The notes beneath the pieces are model-generated. The model was not told where the DNA came from. It ran no database searches and worked only from the letters and a program-made list of their open reading frames with translations. The position numbers were made by a program, and so were the translations under genes. DNA of 47,040 bases, from assembly GCA_001803225.1 (NCBI GenBank), contig MHBF01000004.1, forward strand, positions 1 through 47,040, given 5' to 3'. Origin of the DNA: Lentisphaerae bacterium GWF2_44_16 (lineage in GTDB: Bacteria > Verrucomicrobiota > Lentisphaeria > Victivallales > GWF2-45-14). This document shows, in pieces, positions 42,357 to 47,040 of this stretch (the first letter of the stretch is position 1; each line of letters opens with the position of its first letter).

Positions 42357-45134
42357 TTATTTCTTTTTCCCGGCATTGATGGCTGCCTGAGCTGCCGCCA
42401 GACGGGCAATCGGAACTCTGAACGGTGAACAGCTTACATAATTCAAGCCGTTCTTGAAACAGAATTCCACAGAAGCGGGTTCGCCGCCCTGTTCGCCGCA
42501 GATGCCGATCTTGAGCGAAGGACGTGTCGTCCTGCCGCCTTTGACCGCTGTTTTTATCAGGAAGCCTACGCCGTCCTGGTCAATGGTCTGGAACGGATCA
42601 GCCGGAATAAGTTTCTGTTCAAGGTAATCGCCCATGAAACCGCCGATATCATCGCGGCTGAAGCCGAATGTCATCTGGGTCAGGTCGTTTGTACCGAAGG
42701 AGAAAAATTCCGCGTATTCAGCCATTTTGTCTGAAAGTATGGCGGCGCGCGGTATTTCTATCATTGTACCGTAGAGGAATTCAAAGTTTTTCATTTTGAA
42801 TTTAGCCTTGACTTCCGCGGCTACCTTGTCAACGATGGCGCGCTGATGTTTGAGTTCAGCTACATCGCAGGTAACAGGTACCATGATTTCGGGCTTGCAC
42901 TTCTGGCCTTCCTTTATGAGTTCGGCCGCGGCTTCAAAAATAGCCCTTATCTGCATTTCAGTAACTTCCGGATAAGTGACGCCGAGACGAACGCCGCGAT
43001 GTCCCATCATCGGATTTGATTCATGCAAACCTTCAGCTCTCTTCTGAATGTCCTCAACGGTAATGCCGAGGGCTTTCGCGAGCTCTTCCTGCTTATCGCG
43101 TTTCTGGGGCACGAATTCATGAAGCGGCGGATCGAGAAGCCTTATTGTAACAGGCAACCCTTTCATCGCTTTCATTGTCGCTTTGATGTCGCCTTTTACG
43201 AACGGGAAGAGTTCGGCAACTGCTTTCTTGCGTTCTTCAAGACTATCACTGAGGATCATCTTGCGAAGAGCGAAAAGAGGTTTCTCACTGCCTTTGCCGT
43301 AGAACATGTGTTCTGTACGGAAAAGCCCGATGCCTTCTGCGCCGTATGCGCGGGCTATAGCCGCGTCTTCCGGTGTGTCGGCGTTTGTCCTTACGCCCAT
43401 GGTACGGAATTGGTCAACGATTTCCATGAACTTCTTGAACTTCGGATTTTCCGTAGCCGTAATCATGTTCATAGCGCCCTCGTAAACATAGCCTTTTGTG
43501 CCGTTGAGGGTAATCACATCGCCTTCTTTGTATGTTTTGCCGTTCGCGATCATTGTCTTCCTGTGAACATCAACCTTCATTCCGCTGGCGCCGACTATGC
43601 AGCATTTGCCCCAGCCGCGGCAAACAAGCGCCGCATGACTGGTCATGCCGCCGCGTGCCGTAAGGATACCTTCGGAAGCGCGCATGCCTTCAACGTCTTC
43701 AGGATTTGTTTCTTCACGGACGAGGATTGTCTTTTTGCCTTTTTTGGCTTTTTCGACGGAGTCTTCCGATGTGAAAACGATTTCGCCGAAAGCTCCACCG
43801 GGCCCTGCGGGCAAACCTTTTACTATAGGTTTGACAATCGCTTCGGCCTTGGGATCGACTATCGGATGGAGAAGCTCATCAAGCTGCGCCGGAGTAACTC
43901 TCATGGCAGCTTCCTTCTCGGTGATGAGTTTTTCTTTGATCATGTCCATGGCCATATTCAGAGCGGCTGTGCCTGTGCGCTTGCCTACGCGGCACTGGAG
44001 CATATAGAGGCTGCCTTCCTGAATTGTGAATTCGATATCCTGCATGTCATGATAATGCTTTTCAAGTTTCTTCTGAATCGCGTCAAGTTCCTTGTAAACC
44101 TTCGGCATTGATTTTTCGAGGGAAACAAGGGTCTTGTTGTGTTCGTTTTTGGTGCTTTCGTTAAGCGGGTTCGGAGTACGTGTGCCGGCAACGACGTCTT
44201 CGCCCTGAGCATTGACGAGCCATTCGCCGTAGAACTTCTTCTCGCCTGTGGCCGGGTTTCTGCTGAAAGCAACGCCTGTGGCGGAACTATCGCCCATATT
44301 ACCAAATACCATGCTCTGCACGTTTGTGGCAGTGCCCCATTCATCGGGAATGCCTTCTATGCGCCTGTAGGAAGCGGCCTTTTTGCCGTTCCAGCTTTTG
44401 AATACCGCGCCGACGCCGCCCCAGAGCTGTTCCATCGGATCATCCGGGAAAGGCTTGCCGATGACTTCCTTGACGCGTTTTTTGAATTTTTCGCAAAGGT
44501 CTTTCAAGTCTGCGATGGTAAGGTCTGTATCAGCTTTATAGCCTTTCTTTTCCTTTAGGTCATGCATAATGCCGTCAAGCTGGACTCTGATGCCCTTGCC
44601 TTCTTTCGGCTCGAGGCCTTCGGCTTTTTCCATAACGACGTCAGAGTACATCATGATAAGGCGGCGATAGGCGTCATATACGAAACGCTCGTTTTTCGTT
44701 TTATTGACAAGGCCGGGAATAGTCTTGGAACAGAGACCTACGTTGAGGACTGTTTCCATCATGCCGGGCATTGATTTACGCGCGCCGGAACGGCAGGATA
44801 CGAGAAGAGGGTTTTTCGCATCGCCGAATTTTGTGCCCATGACTTTTTCGACATTTGCCAGAGCGGTTTTGACCTGGTTCTGGAGGGCTTGAGGATATTT
44901 CATTCCGCGTTTGAAATACTCAACGCAGCACTCGGTAGTAATTGTGAAACCGGCTGGCACGGGAAGACCGATTTTCGCCATTTCAGCGAGGTTCGCGCCT
45001 TTTCCGCCGAGAAGTTCCTTCATTGATGCTTGGCCTTCGGCTTTTCCTTTACCGAAGAAATAAACGTACTTTGCTTCTTTTACCTTTTTCTGTTTTTTCT
45101 TTGCCGGCATTTTCAGCCCCATCCTTTCTTGCAT
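42357..45134 (-). CDS. ppdK: Pyruvate, phosphate dikinase
   Basis: A 925-residue PPDK. It interconverts pyruvate, ATP and phosphate with PEP, AMP and pyrophosphate, serving PPi-linked glycolysis or gluconeogenesis. YVYFFGKGKAEG and GGKGANLAEMAKIGLPVPAGFTIT mark the ATP-grasp domain. GGMTSHAALVCRGWGK carries the phosphorylated His. GLFRTEHMF and CGEQGGEP near the end belong to the PEP barrel, with FFSFGTNDLTQM before it. A Lys-rich N-terminal extension precedes the domain. ATG 45134 has GGAG 6 bases upstream; ATG 45110 is an alternative, and ATG 45167 lacks a ribosome site. The lipoprotein gene lies just upstream. Confidence 0.96.
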   Translation of the reverse strand: MQERMGLKMPAKKKQKKVKEAKYVYFFGKGKAEGQASMKELLGGKGANLAEMAKIGLPVPAGFTITTECCVEYFKRGMKYPQALQNQVKTALANVEKVMGTKFGDAKNPLLVSCRSGARKSMPGMMETVLNVGLCSKTIPGLVNKTKNERFVYDAYRRLIMMYSDVVMEKAEGLEPKEGKGIRVQLDGIMHDLKEKKGYKADTDLTIADLKDLCEKFKKRVKEVIGKPFPDDPMEQLWGGVGAVFKSWNGKKAASYRRIEGIPDEWGTATNVQSMVFGNMGDSSATGVAFSRNPATGEKKFYGEWLVNAQGEDVVAGTRTPNPLNESTKNEHNKTLVSLEKSMPKVYKELDAIQKKLEKHYHDMQDIEFTIQEGSLYMLQCRVGKRTGTAALNMAMDMIKEKLITEKEAAMRVTPAQLDELLHPIVDPKAEAIVKPIVKGLPAGPGGAFGEIVFTSEDSVEKAKKGKKTILVREETNPEDVEGMRASEGILTARGGMTSHAALVCRGWGKCCIVGASGMKVDVHRKTMIANGKTYKEGDVITLNGTKGYVYEGAMNMITATENPKFKKFMEIVDQFRTMGVRTNADTPEDAAIARAYGAEGIGLFRTEHMFYGKGSEKPLFALRKMILSDSLEERKKAVAELFPFVKGDIKATMKAMKGLPVTIRLLDPPLHEFVPQKRDKQEELAKALGITVEDIQKRAEGLHESNPMMGHRGVRLGVTYPEVTEMQIRAIFEAAAELIKEGQKCKPEIMVPVTCDVAELKHQRAIVDKVAAEVKAKFKMKNFEFLYGTMIEIPRAAILSDKMAEYAEFFSFGTNDLTQMTFGFSRDDIGGFMGDYLEQKLIPADPFQTIDQDGVGFLIKTAVKGGRTTRPSLKIGICGEQGGEPASVEFCFKNGLNYVSCSPFRVPIARLAAAQAAINAGKKK

Positions 45135-45180
45135 TTTCTGCTCCGTTCTTTTTTGGGTTATTTTCATGTTTCAAGTAAAA

Positions 45181-45588
45181 CTATTCAAAACTTTCAAACG
45201 CTTCTACTATCTTATCCTTGCTGGGATTCCTTTCGTAATCCATCAGAATAAAAGAACCGTTTACAATGACAGGATACTTCAGCCCTATTATATAAACGTG
45301 TCCGTTCTCCTGTATTTTTTCAATCTTTACTTTTTCTTTCGCTATATTGACATCGTATTTGTAAACGCCTATTTCTCTTCCGCTGATTCTGATTGCCGCG
45401 GCGTTTTCGGCCTTTATGGTATCGGCCCTCAAAGGGCTTACGCTCTCAATTTTCAAACCGCTTTTCTCAAAATGCTTTATAAGGTCATCTATCGTCAGAT
45501 GATTGTTTTCCCTGTCACATCCGGCCGCGAAAAACAGGACGCAGAAAGAAATCAGCATTAAAAGATATCTATGAATATTTTTCAACAT
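45181..45588 (-). CDS. Small lipoprotein of unknown function
   Basis: 135 residues. The signal region LLMLISFCVLFFAAGC ends in a good lipobox with lipidation at Cys24. The mature part is short, charged and predicted alpha/beta (HLTIDDLIKHFEKSGLKIES, VYKYDVNIAKEKVKIEKI, YPVIVNGSFILMDYE). I recognise no named domain. It ends about 46 bases before the ppdK start on the same strand and could share its transcript. No functional link to PPDK is evident. Confidence 0.75.
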   Translation of the reverse strand: MLKNIHRYLLMLISFCVLFFAAGCDRENNHLTIDDLIKHFEKSGLKIESVSPLRADTIKAENAAAIRISGREIGVYKYDVNIAKEKVKIEKIQENGHVYIIGLKYPVIVNGSFILMDYERNPSKDKIVEAFESFE

Positions 45589-45727
45589 ACGCTCTTTTCA
45601 ATATCCTGTATATTTAAAAGCATTCTATTCTGCGAAACAAACTGAAAAATTTAATATCTGCATTATATTAATACAAGCCGGAAACGGATATGAACTGAAA
45701 AATTTTCTCAAATTAAACTCTTTTGAA

Positions 45728-46213
45728 ATGAAAGATAAAAAATTACTTAATAAAAATTTTAACGTGGTACTCGTCAAGCCCGAAATACCGCAGAACACTG
45801 GCAATATAGGCAGAATTTGCGTTTCCACCGGAAACCCGCTGCACCTTATAAGGCCTCTCGGTTTTTCGCTTGAAGACAAATATCTCCGGCGTGCCGGTAT
45901 GGACTACTGGAAACATCTAAAGCTGACTATCCATGAGGACTGGAAGGCGTTTATGGATTTTGCCGGAAAAGACAATCTTTATTTTTTCTCGACAAAAGGG
46001 AAAAAATTATATTGGGACTGTCCGATGCCGGAGAATTCTTATCTGATATTCGGAAATGAAGGTTCAGGATTGCCGGGGGAGTTTTACGGGGAATACGCGG
46101 ATGATTTATATCAGATACCGATGCCCGGCGAATTCTGCCGCAGCATGAATTTAGCTAATTCAGTGGCCCTTGTAATTTACGAGGGACTGAGACGTAATTA
46201 CAAACAGGAGTGA
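45728..46213 (+). CDS. trmL: tRNA (cytidine(34)-2'-O)-methyltransferase
   Basis: A 161-residue SPOUT methyltransferase of the TrmL group, which methylates the ribose of the wobble base in certain leucine tRNAs. VVLVKPEIPQNTGNIGRIC is the substrate-side signature. LHLIRPLGFSLEDKYLRRAGMDYW follows. The trefoil-knot SAM site is YLIFGNEGSGLPGEFY and IPMPGEFCRSMNLANSVALVIYEG. The length is normal and the protein is cytosolic. No strong ribosome site precedes the ATG, which fixes the start only by family length. Divergent from the lipoprotein gene. Confidence 0.93.
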   Translation: MKDKKLLNKNFNVVLVKPEIPQNTGNIGRICVSTGNPLHLIRPLGFSLEDKYLRRAGMDYWKHLKLTIHEDWKAFMDFAGKDNLYFFSTKGKKLYWDCPMPENSYLIFGNEGSGLPGEFYGEYADDLYQIPMPGEFCRSMNLANSVALVIYEGLRRNYKQE

Positions 46214-46216
46214 ATA

Positions 46217-46513
46217 ATGAAACTTTTATTTAAGACAATGCTTTTTATTTTTATCAGCGGCATAATACTTCTTCTTTCTTTTCTTTTTCTGCCCTTTTTG
46301 ATATTATTCTTAGTACTTCCAGTCTTTCTCTTCGGTTTCCGGGCGAAACCTCTCAGACGGCGTCCACAGCCCCCTGAAAACAGCGCGTCCGCGTCAAATT
46401 CTTATGCAAACAACGATATGAACGAGTCGGACACCGTTTACGATGTAGAGTTTGAGGTGTTGGAAGACAAGAAAATCATCCCTGAAAACAAGGCTGATGA
46501 AGAAAAAATATAA
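46217..46513 (+). CDS. Small membrane protein of unknown function
   Basis: 98 residues. Residues ~5-45 are almost wholly hydrophobic, enough for one long or two short membrane helices with a Leu/Phe-rich core. A basic stretch (RAKPLRRRPQPP) follows, then a polar, acidic cytosolic tail (NDMNESDTVYDVEFEVLEDKK). It begins three bases after trmL, so it is co-transcribed. I do not recognise a family. The tail's basic-then-acidic order is compatible with an inside-facing C-terminus. Confidence 0.65.
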   Translation: MKLLFKTMLFIFISGIILLLSFLFLPFLILFLVLPVFLFGFRAKPLRRRPQPPENSASASNSYANNDMNESDTVYDVEFEVLEDKKIIPENKADEEKI

Positions 46514-46553
46514 GTTTTTTCGAATTAAGCCCGACTTTTTTTGAATATTTCGC

Positions 46554-46581
46554 TTGACATAGCGGAAAAAATCATTAGTTT
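46554..46581 (+). promoter_or_regulatory. Probable tRNA-Lys promoter
   Basis: A perfect -35 TTGACA (46554-46559) with TAGTTT (46576-46581) as the -10, 16 bases apart, about 30 bases before the tRNA. The -10 is weak, so its exact place is uncertain. Confidence 0.55.
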
Positions 46582-46610
46582 AATCGGCTCTTGGTCCTTA
46601 TAGGCAAGAC

Positions 46611-46686
46611 GAGTTGGTAGCTCAGTCGGTAGAGCATCGCCCTTTTAAGGCGGTGGTCCCGGGTTCGAATCCCGGCCAACTCACCA
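46611..46686 (+). tRNA. tRNA-Lys (anticodon UUU)
   Basis: A full cloverleaf can be folded. The acceptor is GAGTTGG (46611-46617) with CCAACTC (46676-46682). The D stem is GCTC/GAGC (46620-46623, 46632-46635). The anticodon stem TCGCC/GGCGG encloses loop CTTTTAA with anticodon TTT at 46644-46646. The T arm contains GGTTCGAATCC. The 3' CCA (46684-46686) is encoded in the DNA after discriminator A. It decodes AAA and AAG. Confidence 0.97.
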
Positions 46687-46926
46687 ATTTTTTATTACAA
46701 AACCAAGCTCCATAATTTTTCATTATCTTCTATATCCCGTTGTACCAAAGGCTTTTGCAAAATACACCTTCCCCTTAAACGCGGTTTTAGCAAAGCCAAA
46801 CTGCCATGAATCGGCCTCCATCCGTCTCTGATTCTCCGTTTCAAGTGGGCTACCCCACAAGCCAAAGAAACATTTTCCAGCCTCATTACATCTTAATTAA
46901 CGCGATCAAGTTTTTTTATCAAAAAA
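46687..46926. other. Non-coding stretch downstream of tRNA-Lys
   Basis: I see no convincing gene here. The only open frame of note (minus strand, 46695-46886, 63 codons) has no ribosome site or recognisable domain. The text may be a degenerate copy of a dispersed intergenic repeat, but with one copy in the window I cannot show that. Confidence 0.45.
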
Positions 46927-47029
46927 TTTGCGGAGCAAACAATATGGTGCAGGTTTTCAACCTGCTCGCCTCCGGCGGCGATAGAGCCGATCGGTCGCGA
47001 AACGACACTTATAATGGGACTTCGTCCCA
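46927..47029. repeat. Chain of short perfect hairpins at the window edge
   Basis: Successive hairpins: TTTGC-gga-GCAAA (46927-46939), GCAGGTT-ttc-AACCTGC (46949-46965), CGCC-tcc-GGCG (46967-46977), palindrome CCGATCGG (46987-46994), GTCG-cgaaa-CGAC (46994-47006) and TGGGAC-ttc-GTCCCA (47015-47029). Four have 3-base loops. There is no T-run after any, so they are not simple terminators. The chain may continue past the window. Confidence 0.6.
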
Positions 47030-47040
47030 GGGCGAAATGC

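Noticed and set aside
43023..44111. 362-codon plus-strand frame inside ppdK
   Set aside because: It is a shadow of the well-conserved ppdK gene, with odd composition and no domain.
46695..46886. 63-codon minus-strand open frame as a gene
   Set aside because: No ribosome site, no known motif and no support from neighbours.

Overview
The window looks like chromosomal DNA of a Gram-negative, glycan-degrading bacterium of the PVC group. The best guess is Lentisphaerota (Victivallales-like). The reasons are three type IV pilin-like proteins with an FTL(I/V)ELL N-terminus and a C-terminal H-X9-DG motif, two GntR/LacI-type regulators next to glycan genes, DUF4838 proteins and a heparinase II/III-like enzyme. 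This is inferred from gene families; there is no rRNA gene to confirm it. I see no IS element, prophage, CRISPR array or clearly broken gene.

Layout. 0.2-3.8 kb: an amidohydrolase, a DegT-type aminotransferase and a ceramidase-like protein behind an ideal sigma70-type promoter with a palindrome at its start point. 4.05-4.85 kb: a monocistronic gene with three homing-endonuclease-associated-type repeats and a histone H1-like Lys/Ala tail. 5.0-14.2 kb: a GntR/LacI regulator divergent from a six-gene glycan operon (sugar isomerase, pseudopilin, creatininase-like, secreted glycosidase-like, ThuA-like, heparinase-like). Both divergent promoters carry the same CATGT-based operator over the -10. 14.4-16.7 kb: gatB and panB. 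16.8-19.2 kb: tandem HDOD proteins. 19.3-22.5 kb: periplasmic asparaginase, a DUF4143 ATPase and a second amidohydrolase. 22.6-25.4 kb: a zinc-uptake operon led by a Cys-rich ribbon-helix-helix protein.

25.4-34.2 kb is one long minus-strand run: two GspE/PilB ATPases, pilT, pilC, a mannose-1-phosphate guanylyltransferase, ruvX, a type III pantothenate kinase and a divergent TrpF-like protein. 34.5-42.3 kb is a second glycan locus: a GntR/LacI regulator, two pseudopilins and two large exported DUF4838 proteins. 42.4-46.7 kb holds ppdK, a lipoprotein, trmL, a small membrane protein and tRNA-Lys(UUU). The last 110 bases are a chain of short hairpins that runs to the window edge.

How it fits together: the two regulator-led glycan loci share one plan (GntR/LacI sensor, H-X9-DG pseudopilin, exported glycan-active proteins). 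The pilus ATPases and platform protein encoded between them could supply assembly machinery for such pseudopilins. The most unusual items are the repeat/H1-tail protein, the pseudopilin-glycan coupling with a non-glycine processing site, the Cys-rich RHH regulator with its operator-like palindrome, and the terminal hairpin chain.
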